DNA from: Armatimonadota bacterium
GTDB taxonomy: Bacteria; Sysuimicrobiota; Sysuimicrobiia; Sysuimicrobiales; Sysuimicrobiaceae
DNA length: 64,000 bases
Assembly (NCBI GenBank): GCA_031460175.1
Contig: JAVKGW010000003.1
Coordinates: forward strand, 62,001-126,000
Direction of reading: 5' to 3'
Below are positions 16,512 through 26,691 of the stretch, piece by piece (within the stretch, counting starts at the first letter, position 1; each line of letters begins with the position of its first letter). The notes beneath the pieces are model-generated. The model saw only the letters and a list, made by a program, of their open reading frames with translations. It made no database searches and was not told the origin of the DNA. The position numbers and the translations under genes are program-made.

Positions 16512-17501
16512 ATGAGGGAGATCTGGGTTCTCGCGGATCACGCGGAAGGGCAGCTGCGGCGGATTACCCTGGAGCTTCTGGGCAAGGGCCGAGCTCTCGC
16601 GGATGCCCGCGGGGCGAGGCTCGTGGCCCTGGTCCTGGGCCACGGGGTCGAGCACCTGGCGAGCCCGCTTGCGGAACACGGGGCGGACGGGGTTCTCCTG
16701 GCGGATCATCCGATGCTGGCGTCGTACCGCGTGGAGGCGTACACCCACGCGATGACCGAGGCCATCCGGGAGCACCGTCCATGGGCAGTGCTCGTGCCCT
16801 CCACCGCGAACGGCCGCGATCTCGCCCCCCGCGTGGCCGCACGGCTGGGCGCGGGAATCGTGACGGACGTGGAGGATCTGTGGACGGAAGGGGAGCAGCT
16901 GATGGCCCGGCGGCCCATGTACACCCGCAAGGCGGTGGGCATCGTGGCCTTCGTGGGGGAGGGCCCCCACCTCGCGGTGGTGCTGCCGAAGGTGTTCCCG
17001 CCCGCAGACCGGCAGGAGGGGAGGAGCGCGGAGGTGCGGCGACTGGCGGTGCAGTGGGAAGGGGTCCCGGTGCGGACCCGGGAGGTGGAGCGGCGGGAGG
17101 TGCGGCGGGAGAGGGTGCCGCTCACGGAGGCGGAGATCGTCGTGAGCGGAGGTCGCGGATTGCGGGGCCCGGAGAACTTCGCCCTGCTGGAGGAGCTCGC
17201 GGCAGAGCTTGGAGCCGCGGTGGGCTCCAGCCGCCCCCCCGTGGACAGCGGCTGGGTGCCCCACGACTACGAGATCGGGCAGACCGGGAAGACCGTGAGC
17301 CCCACCGTGTACATCGCGGTGGGCATCTCCGGAGCGCCGCAGCACCTCGCGGGCATGTCCGGATCCAAGTACATCGTTGCCATCAACAAGGACCCGAACG
17401 CGCCCATCTTCCAGGTGGCGAGCCTGGGGGTGGTGGGGGACCTCTTCGAGATCGTCCCGCGTCTGGTGGAGGTGGTGCGGCGGGCGAAGGCATCAGGATA
17501 G
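16512..17501 (+). CDS. etfA: Electron transfer flavoprotein alpha subunit
   Basis: This 329-residue protein has the N-terminal ETF fold ([17 protein letters not shown]) and the C-terminal FAD-binding domain. FAD-binding landmarks include [42 protein letters not shown] and [10 protein letters not shown]. These residues hold the FAD at the alpha/beta interface. The gene follows etfB after an 11-base gap with a GGAGG-type ribosome-binding site and completes the acyl-CoA dehydrogenase-ETF operon. Confidence 0.94.
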   Translation: MREIWVLADHAEGQLRRITLELLGKGRALADARGARLVALVLGHGVEHLASPLAEHGADGVLLADHPMLASYRVEAYTHAMTEAIREHRPWAVLVPSTANGRDLAPRVAARLGAGIVTDVEDLWTEGEQLMARRPMYTRKAVGIVAFVGEGPHLAVVLPKVFPPADRQEGRSAEVRRLAVQWEGVPVRTREVERREVRRERVPLTEAEIVVSGGRGLRGPENFALLEELAAELGAAVGSSRPPVDSGWVPHDYEIGQTGKTVSPTVYIAVGISGAPQHLAGMSGSKYIVAINKDPNAPIFQVASLGVVGDLFEIVPRLVEVVRRAKASG

Positions 17502-17520
17502 AGGAGGAAGAGATGGAGGG

Positions 17521-18513
17521 ATGACGGTGCGTGCCATCGTGCCCGTGGCAGGGTTCGGAACCCGATTGCGGCCACACACCTATACGCTTCCCAAGGCCCT
17601 CATCCCCGTGGCCGGCAAGCCCATCCTGGGCCACATCCTGGATACCCTTCTGGATCTGGGGATCCGCGAGGTGGTCCTGGTGGTCGGGCATCTCGGGGAG
17701 AAGATCGAGGCGTACGTGCGCGAGCACTACGCCCTCACCGCCCACTTCGTCCGCCAAGACCAGCCCCTCGGGAACGGGCACGCCATCTACGTGGCCCGGG
17801 AGTTCCTCACGGGCGAGCCCGTGCTCATCCTGCTCGGGGACACCATCCTGCGCGGGGAGCTGCGCCCCGTGGTGCGGAGCACCACCTCCCTCATCGGGGT
17901 GCGGGAGGTGGCGGATCCGCGACGGTTCGGGGTCGTGGAGCTGGATCCGGACGGCCGGGTGCGGCGGTTCGTGGAAAAACCCCAGCACCCCCCTTCCAAC
18001 CTGGCCATCGTGGGCCTGTACTACCTCACGAACACGCGGCTGCTCCGCCGGTGCCTGGAGCGTCTCGTGGAGGAGGATCACCGGGTGGCGGGGGAATACT
18101 GGCTCGTGGACGCCCTCCAGTTCTACGTGGATGCCGGAGAGGTCATCCGCACCTACCCCGTGGAGGAATGGTACGACTGCGGGACCGTGGAGGCGGTGTT
18201 GAGCGCCAACCGGGCCCTCCTGGACGTCCTGAATCCGCCGCCGCCGGACCTCCCGGGGGCTCTGGTGCAGCCGCCTGTGGCCATCGCGGAGGGCGCCGTG
18301 ATCGAGGCCTCCGTGATCGGCCCCTACGTGTCCGTGGCGGAGGGGGCCCGAATCGTGCGGTCCGTGGTGAGCAACTCCATCGTGAACCGGAACGCCAATG
18401 TGGAACAGGTGGTGCTGGAAGGCTCCCTCATCGGGGAACGTGCCTACCTCTCGGGCCGTCCCAGCCGGGTGAACCTGGGAGACCAGAGCGAGATCGAGCT
18501 GGGGGGTTCATAG
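17521..18513 (+). CDS. Sugar-1-phosphate nucleotidyltransferase with C-terminal beta-helix
   Basis: This 330-residue protein begins with the nucleotidyltransferase signature [21 protein letters not shown] and contains [17 protein letters not shown] and the acidic/substrate loop [14 protein letters not shown]. The last 80 residues form hexapeptide-like repeats ([24 protein letters not shown]), a left-handed beta-helix as in long-form glucose-1-phosphate thymidylyltransferases. It would activate a sugar phosphate with a nucleoside triphosphate for polysaccharide or deoxysugar synthesis; the exact sugar and base are unresolved. It follows etfA closely but is metabolically unrelated, so sharing an mRNA may be incidental. 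Confidence 0.87.
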   Translation: MTVRAIVPVAGFGTRLRPHTYTLPKALIPVAGKPILGHILDTLLDLGIREVVLVVGHLGEKIEAYVREHYALTAHFVRQDQPLGNGHAIYVAREFLTGEPVLILLGDTILRGELRPVVRSTTSLIGVREVADPRRFGVVELDPDGRVRRFVEKPQHPPSNLAIVGLYYLTNTRLLRRCLERLVEEDHRVAGEYWLVDALQFYVDAGEVIRTYPVEEWYDCGTVEAVLSANRALLDVLNPPPPDLPGALVQPPVAIAEGAVIEASVIGPYVSVAEGARIVRSVVSNSIVNRNANVEQVVLEGSLIGERAYLSGRPSRVNLGDQSEIELGGS

Positions 18514-18545
18514 CGCGATCCCGGATGAACCGGACAGAAGGGGAC

Positions 18546-18575
18546 TTGACAACTCCACCTCTTCCCTGGTAGTTA
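18546..18575 (+). promoter_or_regulatory. Predicted promoter of the urea transport/urease operon
   Basis: TTGACA (18546-18551, perfect -35) is followed after 18 bases by TAGTTA (18570-18575). A TG at 18567-18568 gives an extended -10 element that compensates for the weak hexamer. Transcription would start near 18582, immediately before the hairpin at 18588. It lies 33 bases past the preceding gene and upstream of an intrinsic terminator, so the urt mRNA would carry a structured leader. Confidence 0.55.
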
Positions 18576-18587
18576 GCCTAGCAAGGT

Positions 18588-18613
18588 GAGGCTCAACCAC
18601 GGCGTTGGGTCTC
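18588..18613 (+). promoter_or_regulatory. Leader hairpin of the urt operon, candidate riboregulator
   Basis: GAGGCTCAAC (18588-18597) pairs along all ten positions, with G-U pairs allowed, with GTTGGGTCTC (18604-18613) around the loop CACGGC. It starts within a few bases of the predicted transcription start and is followed after nine bases by an intrinsic terminator. This promoter-hairpin-terminator-gene order is typical of transcription attenuators and small riboswitches. The loop contains ACGG, reminiscent of guanidine-II aptamer loops, but only one copy is present and its closing bases differ, so no known class is claimed. Confidence 0.45.
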
Positions 18614-18622
18614 CAGTGGCCA

Positions 18623-18652
18623 GGGCGCCTCGGCCGGCGCCCTTTTTGTTTT
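18623..18652 (+). terminator. Intrinsic terminator inside the urt leader
   Basis: GGGCGCC (18623-18629) and GGCGCCC (18636-18642) form a perfect seven-base-pair stem with loop TCGGCC, followed by TTTTTGTTTT. Only 29 bases separate it from the urtA start, too few for another promoter. It therefore most likely acts inside the urea-operon leader as an attenuator, and may also end read-through from the upstream nucleotidyltransferase gene. Confidence 0.8.
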
Positions 18653-18681
18653 GCTCAAAAACCCTTTCAGGAGGGAACGCC

Positions 18682-19875
18682 ATGCGCAAGGGATGGATGG
18701 CCATTCTGGGGACCCTGGCGGTTTTCTCCACCCTCGGGGTGAGCCCCGCGGCGGAGTCGGTGGTGAAGGTGGGCGTGCTTCACTCCCTCTCGGGCACCAT
18801 GGCCATCAGCGAGGTCACGGTCAAGAACGCGACCCTGTTGGCCATCGAGGAGATCAACGCGGCCGGGGGTGTACTGGGACGGCGAATCCAAGCTGTGGTG
18901 GAGGACGGGGCCTCGGAACCGGCGACCTTCGCTCAAAAGGCGCAGAAGCTGATCCAGCAGGACGGGGCCGTGACCGTGTTCGGCGGATGGACGTCTGCGA
19001 GCCGCAAGGCCATGCTGCCGGTCTTCGAGCGATTCCGGCACCTCCTCTGGTATCCCGTGCAGTTCGAGGGGAACGAGTGCTCTGCCCACATCATGTACTC
19101 GGGCGCTCAGCCCAACCAGCAGCTGCTGCCGGCCCTGGACTGGGCATTCCAGAAGGGGTACAGGCGTGTCTTCCTGGTGGGCTCGGACTACGTCTTCCCC
19201 CGCACCGCCAACCTGATCCTTAAAAAGCACATCCAGCAGCGGGGCGGCGTGGTGGCGGGAGAGGAGTACGTGCCCCTGGGGGGCACGGACTTCAGCTCCG
19301 TGGTCAACAAGATCCGGGCCTCCCAGGCACAGGTGGTGTTCAACACCATCAACGGGGACTCGAACGTGGCCTTCTTCAAGCAGATGGCGGCCGCCGGGCT
19401 CACGCCGGACAGGTTGCCGGTGATGTCCTTCAGCATCGCGGAGCAGGAGGCGAAGGCCATCGGGCCGAGCCTGCTCGTGGGGAGCTACGCGGCCTGGAAC
19501 TACTTCCAGAGCCTGCCGCTTGCGGCCAACCGGCGGTTCGTGGCCGCCTACCAGGCGAAGTATGGACGGGACGCCGCCATCACGGATCCCATGGTCCACG
19601 GATACGTGGACGTGCTCGTGTGGAAGGCGGCGGTGGAACGTGCCAGGAGCTTCGACCCGAACGCGGTGCGCAAAGCCGCGGTCCAGCTCCCGTGGATGGA
19701 GACCCCCATGGGCAAGGTCCGCTTCGATCGGAACCAGAGCCTCTACCAGACGGCCTATGTGGGCCAGCTGGACGGCACCGGTCAGTTCCGCATCCTGTGG
19801 CAGTCCCGGGAGCCGATCAAGCCCGAGCCGTACGATCCCCTGGTGTTTCCCGGAAAGACCTGCCAGCTCCCGTAG
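18682..19875 (+). CDS. urtA: Urea ABC transporter substrate-binding protein
   Basis: This 397-residue type-1 periplasmic binding protein has a signal peptide (MRKGWMAILGTLAVFSTLGVSPAAES). It also has characteristic UrtA segments: VGVLHSLSGTMAISEVTVKNA, WYPVQFEGNECSAHIMYSGAQPNQQ and VMSFSIAEQEAKAIG. It captures urea outside the membrane for the UrtBCDE permease encoded next. The ATG at 18682 follows AGGAGGG at a good distance. The gene heads a collinear transport-plus-urease operon, which secures the substrate. Confidence 0.94.
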   Translation: MRKGWMAILGTLAVFSTLGVSPAAESVVKVGVLHSLSGTMAISEVTVKNATLLAIEEINAAGGVLGRRIQAVVEDGASEPATFAQKAQKLIQQDGAVTVFGGWTSASRKAMLPVFERFRHLLWYPVQFEGNECSAHIMYSGAQPNQQLLPALDWAFQKGYRRVFLVGSDYVFPRTANLILKKHIQQRGGVVAGEEYVPLGGTDFSSVVNKIRASQAQVVFNTINGDSNVAFFKQMAAAGLTPDRLPVMSFSIAEQEAKAIGPSLLVGSYAAWNYFQSLPLAANRRFVAAYQAKYGRDAAITDPMVHGYVDVLVWKAAVERARSFDPNAVRKAAVQLPWMETPMGKVRFDRNQSLYQTAYVGQLDGTGQFRILWQSREPIKPEPYDPLVFPGKTCQLP

Positions 19876-19887
19876 GAGGGACACGAC

Positions 19888-20808
19888 GTGCGGGAAGGTG
19901 CGCTCGTCCTCGGACAGCTCTTTAACGGGCTCAGCGTGGGATCCATCCTGCTCCTGGCCGCCCTGGGGCTCGCCCTCACCTTCGGGCTCATGCGGGTGAT
20001 CAACATGGCCCACGGCGAGTTCCTGATGGTGGGAGGGTACCTCGCCTACCTCGCGCACCTGTGGGTGCCGGGCCCTCTGTTCCCCCTACCGGCCCTCCTC
20101 TTCGGCTTCGTCGGAGCGGCCCTGTTGGGGCTGCTTCTGGAGTGGGCGGTGATCCGACACCTGTACGGGCGGCCCCTGGAGACCCTCCTGGCCACGTGGG
20201 GGGTGAGCCTCCTGCTCCAGCAGGCCGCCCGCAACCTGTTCGGGCCCACGGGCGTAGAGGTCACTGCCCCCTCCTGGCTCCAGGGAGCCCTCACCGTGGA
20301 CCGCGGGGCCCTGGCGGGGCTCGTGCTCCCCCACGTGCGCTTCTTCGTGCTTGTTCTGAGCGGAGCCGTGCTGGCGGGGGTGTGGGGAATGCTGCACGGG
20401 ACCCGGATGGGCCTGTACGTGCGGGCGGTGAACCAGGACCGGGAGGTCTGCGGCATCCTCGGGGTCTTTACGCCCCGGGTGGATCGGGCGATCTTCGCGC
20501 TGGGATCCGGACTGGCGGGGCTGGCCGGAGCCGTCTTGGCCCTGATCGCGCCCGTGACCCCCACGGTAGGGCAGAGCTACATCGTGGACGCCTTCCTGGT
20601 GGTCATCGTGGGAGGGCTCGGAAGCCTCGTGGGGACCGCGCTCGCGTCCGGGATCGTGGGCGTGCTCTCGTCTGCCCTCCAGGTGTTCACAAGCGTGAGC
20701 TTTGCGAAAGTGCTGCTCCTCCTCACGGTGGTGGCCTTCCTGCAACTCCGTCCGCGGGGTTTGGTCTCGGTGCGTTCCCGGGCCCTGGAGGAGGGATCCC
20801 GTGGGTAG
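19888..20808 (+). CDS. urtB: Urea ABC transporter permease, UrtB
   Basis: This 306-residue integral membrane permease belongs to the LivH-like branch. It contains ALGLALTFGLMRVINMAHGEFLMVGGYLAY, the standard first-half signature, and VVIVGGLGSLVGTALAS near the C-terminus. It forms the urea channel with UrtC. The GTG start at 19888 follows AGGAGGG. The gene is 12 bases downstream of urtA and overlaps urtC slightly. Confidence 0.93.
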   Translation: MREGALVLGQLFNGLSVGSILLLAALGLALTFGLMRVINMAHGEFLMVGGYLAYLAHLWVPGPLFPLPALLFGFVGAALLGLLLEWAVIRHLYGRPLETLLATWGVSLLLQQAARNLFGPTGVEVTAPSWLQGALTVDRGALAGLVLPHVRFFVLVLSGAVLAGVWGMLHGTRMGLYVRAVNQDREVCGILGVFTPRVDRAIFALGSGLAGLAGAVLALIAPVTPTVGQSYIVDAFLVVIVGGLGSLVGTALASGIVGVLSSALQVFTSVSFAKVLLLLTVVAFLQLRPRGLVSVRSRALEEGSRG

Positions 20809-21844
20809 GGTGACGAGGCTGGTGCTGATCCTGATCCTCGCCGCGGCGCCCTGGTATCTCTCCGCGTACGACCTCTCGTTGCTGGGCCGGTTCCTGGCGC
20901 TGGCCCTGCCGGCCCTGGGGATTGTGTGGCTGTGGGGCTATGCAGGGATCCTGAGCCTGGGGCAGGGAGTTTTCTTCGGGATCGGAGGATACGCCCTCGC
21001 GATGCACCTGAAGCTCGTGGGTCTGGCAGGTTCGGAGTTGCCGGATTTCATGGTCTGGAACGGCGTCGGCGTCCTCCCCTGGTGGTGGGCTCCCTTCCGA
21101 TCCCCTGTTTTCAGCCTTCTCGCGGTCCTGTGCCTCCCGCCGGCCACCGCGGCGGCGTTGGGATTCCTCCTGTTCCGCAGGCGGATCACCGGGGTGTACG
21201 TCTCCCTGATCACCCAGGCTCTCGCTCTGGCCTTCGCCACTCTCCTCATCAGCCAGCAGGGGCTCACGGGCGGGTTCAACGGCCTCACGAACTTCAGCAC
21301 CTTCCTGGGCTTCGACGTGGGATCCCCAGGATTCCACCGGGCGCTCTATTGGATCACCGTGGCCCTCGTGGTGGCCGTGCTGGTGGGAACGGAGTGGCTC
21401 GTCCGCACCGATTTCGGCCGGTTGCTTTTGGCCATCCGCGATGCGGAGAACCGGGTACGCTTCTTGGGCTACGATCCTGCTCCGTGCAAGGTGGTGGCCT
21501 TTGCGATCTCCGCCTTTCTGGCGGGGCTCGGGGGTGCCCTCTTCACCCTGCACGTGGGGGTGATCTCTCCCGCCATGGTGGGCGTGGTCCCCTCCATCGA
21601 GATGGTGATCTGGGCTGCGATGGGCGGCCGGACCCATCCCGTGGCGGCCGTGGCCGCCACCGTGGCGGTGAACTTGGTCAAGGACCGGATCAGCAGCGCC
21701 CTCCCGGACGCCTGGCTGTACCTGGCGGGGCTTCTCTTTCTGGCCACCGTGCTCCTGGGTCCCTCCCTGAGCCGGTGGAGGGTGCTCCGGCGGGCAAAAC
21801 TCTCCGCCTCCTCCTCGCAACAGGAGGTGGCCTATGTCCCGTGA
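20801..21844 (+). CDS. urtC: Urea ABC transporter permease, UrtC
   Basis: This 347-residue LivM-like permease shows GYAGILSLGQGVFFGIGGYALAMHL, the long UrtC-type loop (GSELPDFMVWNGVGVLPWWW) and the EAA-like region IRDAENRVRFLGYDPAPCKVVAFAISA. It pairs with UrtB to form the membrane pore for urea. The GTG at 20801 overlaps the urtB stop by eight bases and has GGAGGAGGG upstream; GTG 20810 is an alternative start. Confidence 0.92.
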   Translation: MGRVTRLVLILILAAAPWYLSAYDLSLLGRFLALALPALGIVWLWGYAGILSLGQGVFFGIGGYALAMHLKLVGLAGSELPDFMVWNGVGVLPWWWAPFRSPVFSLLAVLCLPPATAAALGFLLFRRRITGVYVSLITQALALAFATLLISQQGLTGGFNGLTNFSTFLGFDVGSPGFHRALYWITVALVVAVLVGTEWLVRTDFGRLLLAIRDAENRVRFLGYDPAPCKVVAFAISAFLAGLGGALFTLHVGVISPAMVGVVPSIEMVIWAAMGGRTHPVAAVAATVAVNLVKDRISSALPDAWLYLAGLLFLATVLLGPSLSRWRVLRRAKLSASSSQQEVAYVP

Positions 21845-22583
21845 GCTCCTCTCCGTGGAGAAGATCACCGTCCTCTACGAGGGATTCCGGGCCCTGGACG
21901 ACGTCAGCCTCCAGTTGCGCCCGGGAGAGGTACGGGTGCTCATCGGCCCCAACGGGGCCGGGAAATCCACGCTGTTGGACACCATCACGGGGCGGGTCCA
22001 GCCCACCGCGGGGCGCATCCTCCTGGACGGGAGGGACATCTCGCGGAGCAGCGAGCACGAACGGGCGAGGATGGGAATCCAGCGGAAGTTCCAGACGCCG
22101 AGTGTTCTGGAAGAGCTCACGGTGGTGGAGAACCTGCGCCTCTCGGTGCGGGCCGTGGAGGGGTGGAAACGGCTGGCCAGGCGGCCTGCGCGGGCCACGG
22201 AGGAGGTGGTGGAGGAGATCCTGCAGATCATCGGACTGGGGCCGAAACGGCATGCACCCGCGGGGTCCCTCTCGCACGGGGAGAAACAGTGGCTGGAAAT
22301 CGGGATGGTGGCCGCGGGCCGACCCCGCCTGATCCTTCTGGACGAGCCCACGGCGGGCATGACGCACCACGAGACCGCCCGAACCGTGGAGCTGGTGAGG
22401 GCTCTCGCGAAGCAGCACACGGTGCTGGTCGTCGAGCACGACATGGAGTTCGTGGAGATGCTGGGCGCAAGGATCACCGTCCTTCACATGGGCCGGGTTC
22501 TCCGGGAGGGGAGCCTGGAGGAGATCCGGTCGGATCCGGAGATCCGGGCCGTCTACCTGGGGAGGGTGGAGGCCAGATGCTGA
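21834..22583 (+). CDS. urtD: Urea ABC transporter ATP-binding protein, UrtD
   Basis: This 249-residue LivG-like ATPase has Walker [14 protein letters not shown], the signature [14 protein letters not shown], Walker [14 protein letters not shown] and the H-loop VVEHDMEFV. It energises urea uptake together with UrtE. The ATG overlaps the end of urtC by 11 bases, and the next ATPase gene overlaps its own end by seven, so the two ATPases are translationally linked. Confidence 0.94.
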   Translation: MSRELLSVEKITVLYEGFRALDDVSLQLRPGEVRVLIGPNGAGKSTLLDTITGRVQPTAGRILLDGRDISRSSEHERARMGIQRKFQTPSVLEELTVVENLRLSVRAVEGWKRLARRPARATEEVVEEILQIIGLGPKRHAPAGSLSHGEKQWLEIGMVAAGRPRLILLDEPTAGMTHHETARTVELVRALAKQHTVLVVEHDMEFVEMLGARITVLHMGRVLREGSLEEIRSDPEIRAVYLGRVEARC

Positions 22584-23278
22584 AGGTGGTGGGCATCTCC
22601 GCGGCGTACGGGGAGAGTCCCGTCCTCTGGGACGTGCATCTGGAAGTCGGGCCCAAAGAGGCGGTGTGCCTGCTGGGCCGCAACGGGGCGGGCAAGACCA
22701 CGCTCCTGCGGACCATCGTGGGCCTGCATCCGGTCCGCCGGGGGGTCATCCGGTTCGGGGAGGAGGACCTCACCCGGAGGCCTCCGTACGAACGGGCCCG
22801 CCGCGGGCTGGCCTATGTCCCGCAAGGAAGGGGGATCCTGCCGCACCTCACGGTGGAGGAGAACCTCCGTCTCGCGGCGGCCGCCTGCGGTCAAGGCCGG
22901 GAAGAGACGATCCGCCTGGAGGAGGCCACGGATCGATTCCCCGTCCTCCGGCGCCTGTGGCGCCGGAAGGGAGGGTTCCTCTCCGGAGGAGAGCAGCAGC
23001 TCTTGGCCATCGCCCGGGCCCTGGTGATGCGGCCCCGGATCCTGCTGCTGGACGAACCCACCGAGGGGATCCAGCCCTCCCTGGTGGAGGAAATGGGACG
23101 GATCCTCCAAGAGATCCGGGAACAGGAAGGGATCGGGCTCCTCCTGGTCGAGCAATACCTGGAGTTCGCCTGGACGCTGGCAGATCGGTACTACGTGCTG
23201 CAGAAAGGGCGCGTGGTAGAGGAGGGGAGGACCCAGCAGGTCTCCTGGAAGGACGTGGCTCACCTGCTCAGCGTGTAG
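22577..23278 (+). CDS. urtE: Urea ABC transporter ATP-binding protein, UrtE
   Basis: This 233-residue LivF-like ATPase contains Walker [14 protein letters not shown], the UrtE/LivF-type segment [19 protein letters not shown], signature [15 protein letters not shown] and Walker [16 protein letters not shown]. It is the second nucleotide-binding subunit of the urea transporter. The start is the ATG at 22577 inside the urtD end. Only eight bases separate its stop from ureA, joining transport and hydrolysis in one operon. Confidence 0.94.
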   Translation: MLKVVGISAAYGESPVLWDVHLEVGPKEAVCLLGRNGAGKTTLLRTIVGLHPVRRGVIRFGEEDLTRRPPYERARRGLAYVPQGRGILPHLTVEENLRLAAAACGQGREETIRLEEATDRFPVLRRLWRRKGGFLSGGEQQLLAIARALVMRPRILLLDEPTEGIQPSLVEEMGRILQEIREQEGIGLLLVEQYLEFAWTLADRYYVLQKGRVVEEGRTQQVSWKDVAHLLSV

Positions 23279-23286
23279 GAGGAAGG

Positions 23287-23589
23287 ATGCGGCTGTCGGA
23301 GCGGGAGATCGAGAAATTGCTGATCTTCGTGGCCGCGGAGGTCGCCCGGCGTCGCCGGGCCCGGGGGCTCAAGCTGAACTACCCGGAGGCGGTGGCCCTG
23401 ATCACCGCGGAGATCCTGGAAGGAATCCGTGAGGGCAAAAGCGTGCCCGAACTCATGCAGCTCGGACGGAAGATCCTCACCCGGGACGACGTGATGGAGG
23501 GAGTGCCGGAGATGGTGCGGGAGATCCAGGTGGAGGGCACGTTTCCGGACGGGACCAAGCTCGTGACCGTTCACGACCCCATTCCCTGA
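23287..23589 (+). CDS. ureA: Urease gamma subunit
   Basis: This 100-residue protein matches the normal length of UreA and its sequence throughout ([70 protein letters not shown]). It is the smallest subunit of the nickel enzyme that hydrolyses urea to ammonia and carbamate in the cytoplasm. The ATG at 23287 follows AGGAGGA. Unusually, the next gene is a hupE/ureJ-type membrane protein inserted between ureA and ureB. Confidence 0.96.
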   Translation: MRLSEREIEKLLIFVAAEVARRRRARGLKLNYPEAVALITAEILEGIREGKSVPELMQLGRKILTRDDVMEGVPEMVREIQVEGTFPDGTKLVTVHDPIP

Positions 23590-23601
23590 GGAGGCGATGG
23601 C

Positions 23602-24198
23602 ATGCGGAGAAGGTGCTGGACGGTATCGGGAGCGCTCGCCCTGCTGCTCGCGAGTCCGGCCTGGGCGCACGTGAGGGCCGGCCCCACAGAGGGGATCGTG
23701 GCCGGAGTGCTCCACCCGCTCCACGGTGTGGACCACTGGGCGGTCATGGTGGCGGTGGGCATCTGGGCCCGATTCCTCGGAGGGCGGGGAACCTGGGCCG
23801 TTCCCCTCGGATTCCTCGCCAGCATGGTGGCGGGGAGTTGGGTGGGGATGCACGGCCGGTCCGCGACCTGGGTGGAGACGGGCATCCTCGCTTCCGCATT
23901 CCTTCTGGGCGTTCTCCTGGTTGCCGCGGTGCGGCTGCCGAGCTCGCTGGGGACGGCGATGGTGGCCCTATTCGCCTTCTTCCACGGCCATGCGCACGGA
24001 ACAGAGGTCCCGCTCAACGCGGCGGGATGGGCCTACGGATTGGGATTTTCCGGCAGCACGGCCCTCCTCCACCTCCTCGGGATCCTCCTGGGAGAAGGCC
24101 TTCTCCGGTGGGGAGAGAGGTTGCGGAGGCCCGATCGTCTGGTGCGCCTCGCGGGGGTTGCCCTCCTGGTGCTCCGCGTGGGAGGGGTCTGGACGTGA
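23602..24198 (+). CDS. HupE/UreJ-family nickel transporter
   Basis: This 198-residue membrane protein has a cleavable signal followed by family motifs [19 protein letters not shown] and [14 protein letters not shown], whose histidines and aspartate are the expected nickel contacts. Family members act as nickel permeases or facilitators serving hydrogenase or urease. Placement between ureA and ureB makes nickel supply for urease the obvious role. It ends in a four-base overlap with ureB. Confidence 0.9.
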   Translation: MRRRCWTVSGALALLLASPAWAHVRAGPTEGIVAGVLHPLHGVDHWAVMVAVGIWARFLGGRGTWAVPLGFLASMVAGSWVGMHGRSATWVETGILASAFLLGVLLVAAVRLPSSLGTAMVALFAFFHGHAHGTEVPLNAAGWAYGLGFSGSTALLHLLGILLGEGLLRWGERLRRPDRLVRLAGVALLVLRVGGVWT

Positions 24199-24551
24199 TC
24201 CCGGGAGAGTACCTGCTGGAGGACGGTGAGGTGGAGCTGAATCCGGGCCGCCGGGTGATCCGGCTCCGGGTGGAGAACACCGGCGACCGCCCGGTGCAGG
24301 TGGGCTCCCACGCGCACTTCTTCGAGGTCAACCGGGCCCTGCGGTTCGACCGCGTGAAGGCCTACGGATTCCGGCTGAACATCCCTGCGGGGACCGCGGT
24401 GCGGTTCGAGCCGGGTCAGGCACGGGAGGTGGCCCTGGTGGAACTCGGGGGCCGCAGGGCCGTGTACGGGATGAACGGCCTCGTTCAGGGGCCTTTGGAT
24501 CTCCGTCGGGACGAGGCGTTCGCGCGGGCCCGGGAGAGGGGATTCCTATGA
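24195..24551 (+). CDS. ureB: Urease beta subunit
   Basis: This 118-residue UreB starts at GTG 24195 ([18 protein letters not shown]). It contains the conserved segments [28 protein letters not shown] and [18 protein letters not shown]. It packs against UreA and UreC in the (UreABC)3 core. It overlaps the hupE-like gene by four bases and ureC by four, consistent with stoichiometric translation. Confidence 0.95.
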   Translation: MIPGEYLLEDGEVELNPGRRVIRLRVENTGDRPVQVGSHAHFFEVNRALRFDRVKAYGFRLNIPAGTAVRFEPGQAREVALVELGGRRAVYGMNGLVQGPLDLRRDEAFARARERGFL

Positions 24552-26254
24552 GGATCCCACGGCGGGCGTACGCGGATCTCTACGGTCCCACCAGAGGGGA
24601 TCGCATCCGCCTCGCGGACACCGACTTGATCCTGGAGATCGAAGAGGACCTCACGGTCCCCGGCGAAGAGGTGGTCTTCGGGGGCGGCAAGGTGGTCCGG
24701 GACGGGATGGGCCAGTCCCAGAGGTCCCGGGAAGAGGGAAGCCCGGATCTGGTCATCACCAACGTGGTGGTGCTGGACTACTGGGGCGTGGTGAAGGCGG
24801 ACGTGGGCATCCGGGACGGCAGGATCGTGGCCATCGGCAAAGCCGGGAACCCCGAGATCCAGGACGGCGTGACCCCAGGGCTCGAGATCGGACCGGGCAC
24901 GGAGATCGTGGCGGGAGAAGGGAAGATCCTCACGGCCGGCGGCATTGACGCCCACATCCACTTCATCTGCCCGCAGCAGGCCTGGGAGGCCCTCTACAGC
25001 GGGATCACCACCATGATCGGGGGCGGAACGGGCCCCGCGGAGGGGACGAAGGCCACGACCTGCACCCCGGGCCCCTGGTACCTGGCCCGGATGATGGAGG
25101 CGGTGGAGGCCCTTCCCCTGAACTTCGGGTTCCTCGGGAAGGGAAACGCCTCCTCCCGGGCGGCTCTGGAGGAGCAGATCCTCGCGGGGGCCATCGGGCT
25201 GAAGATCCATGAGGACTGGGGGGCGACCCCGGCGGTGATCGACACGGCCCTCTCCGTGGCCGAGGACTACGACGTGCAGGTCACCATCCACACGGACACC
25301 CTCAACGAGAGCGGGTTCGTGGAGGACACCCTCGCGAGCTTCCGGGGCCGCACCATCCACACCTACCACTCGGAAGGGGCGGGTGGGGGCCATGCCCCGG
25401 ACATCCTCAAGGTGGTGGGCCATCCGAACGTCCTGCCCTCCAGCACCAACCCCACCATGCCCTATACGGTCAACACCCTGGAGGAGCACCTGGACATGCT
25501 CATGGTCTGCCACCACCTGAACCCTCACGTGCCCGAGGACGTGGCGTTCGCGGAGTCGCGGATCCGTCCGGAGACCATGGCCGCGGAGGACGTGCTGCAC
25601 GACCTCGGGGCCATCAGCATGATGAGCAGCGATTCTCAGGCCATGGGGCGCGTGGGAGAGGTCATCCTCCGGACCTGGCAGACCGCGCACAAGATGAAGC
25701 AGGAGCGGGGTCCTCTGCCCGAGGACTCCTCCCGGAACGACAACTTCCGCATCCGGCGCTATCTCGCCAAGTACACCATCAATCCCGCCATCGCCCATGG
25801 GATCGCACCGTATGTGGGATCCGTGGAGGTGGGAAAGATCGCGGACCTGGTGCTCTGGCGCCCCGCCTTCTTCGGGGTCAAACCCGAGCTGGTGATCAAA
25901 GGGGGCATGATCGTGGCTTCCCTCATGGGGGACCCGAACGCCTCCATCCCGACCCCGGAGCCGGTGCGGTACCGGCCCATGTTCGGGGCTCTGGGTCGGT
26001 GCCGGGAGGCGGTGGCGGTCACCTTCGTCTCCCAGGTCTCCCTGGAACGCGGCACCCTCTCCCCCCGGCTGCGCCGTGCGGTGCTCCCGGTGCGCGGTAC
26101 CCGGACGGTGACGAAGCGAGACCTGAAGCTCAACGACGCCCTGCCCCGGGTGGAGGTGGATCCCGAGAGCTACGAGGTACGGGTGGACGGGGTTCGGGTG
26201 ACGAGCCAGGCGGCCCGGGTGCTGCCCCTCGCGCAGCGGTACTTCCTGTTCTAG
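24548..26254 (+). CDS. ureC: Urease alpha (catalytic) subunit
   Basis: This 568-residue protein is a full-length UreC. The nickel ligands are His136 and His138 in DAHIHF, the carbamylated Lys219 in GLKIHEDW, and His248 and His274 ([15 protein letters not shown]). The flap cysteine is present in [20 protein letters not shown], and the catalytic aspartate lies in [13 protein letters not shown]. All catalytic residues are intact, so an active nickel urease is expected once the accessory proteins encoded downstream act. Confidence 0.97.
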   Translation: MRIPRRAYADLYGPTRGDRIRLADTDLILEIEEDLTVPGEEVVFGGGKVVRDGMGQSQRSREEGSPDLVITNVVVLDYWGVVKADVGIRDGRIVAIGKAGNPEIQDGVTPGLEIGPGTEIVAGEGKILTAGGIDAHIHFICPQQAWEALYSGITTMIGGGTGPAEGTKATTCTPGPWYLARMMEAVEALPLNFGFLGKGNASSRAALEEQILAGAIGLKIHEDWGATPAVIDTALSVAEDYDVQVTIHTDTLNESGFVEDTLASFRGRTIHTYHSEGAGGGHAPDILKVVGHPNVLPSSTNPTMPYTVNTLEEHLDMLMVCHHLNPHVPEDVAFAESRIRPETMAAEDVLHDLGAISMMSSDSQAMGRVGEVILRTWQTAHKMKQERGPLPEDSSRNDNFRIRRYLAKYTINPAIAHGIAPYVGSVEVGKIADLVLWRPAFFGVKPELVIKGGMIVASLMGDPNASIPTPEPVRYRPMFGALGRCREAVAVTFVSQVSLERGTLSPRLRRAVLPVRGTRTVTKRDLKLNDALPRVEVDPESYEVRVDGVRVTSQAARVLPLAQRYFLF

Positions 26255-26256
26255 CC

Positions 26257-26691
26257 ATGGTGATCACGGAACTTCCCCAAGTGTCTGAGGTCCACGGGCT
26301 GCGGGTGGTGGACATCCCCATGACCGCGGAGGAACGCTCCCGGGTGCGGCGCCGGGTGGTGGCGCCGGACGGCCGGGTGCTGCTCCTCGCCCTCCCCACG
26401 GGCACCGTCCTCCGGCCCGGGCAGGTCCTGGCGGTGCAGGAGGGAGTCGCCTACCGGGTGAGGGCGGCGGAGGAGGACGTGCTGGTGGTTTACCCCGGAG
26501 ATCTCGAAGAGGCCGTGCGGATCGGCCACTTCTTCGGGAACCTGCACCGGGAGATCGAAGTACAGGGTGGAGCGGTGGTCGTCCCTTGGGACGATGTCCT
26601 CTTCCACCGCGCCCGGCAGATGGGCTGGCAGGCACAGCGGGATCGCCGCCCGTTTCACGGAAAGCCAGGGGAAGGTCACCGCCACCCGTGA
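26257..26691 (+). CDS. ureE: Urease accessory protein UreE, nickel metallochaperone
   Basis: This 144-residue UreE has the C-terminal domain motif IGHFFGNLHREIE containing the expected nickel-binding histidine. Its histidine-rich tail is short (GEGHRHP), unlike the long His tails of some UreE proteins, so it is more likely a delivery than a storage chaperone. It gives nickel to the UreG complex for loading into UreC. It starts two bases after ureC and overlaps ureF by four. Confidence 0.88.
   Translation: MVITELPQVSEVHGLRVVDIPMTAEERSRVRRRVVAPDGRVLLLALPTGTVLRPGQVLAVQEGVAYRVRAAEEDVLVVYPGDLEEAVRIGHFFGNLHREIEVQGGAVVVPWDDVLFHRARQMGWQAQRDRRPFHGKPGEGHRHP

Noticed and set aside
18588-18652. Guanidine-II (mini-ykkC) riboswitch before urtA
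   Set aside because: The first loop contains ACGG, but guanidine-II needs two ACGR hairpins with G-C closing stems. Only one occurs and its flanking bases do not match.
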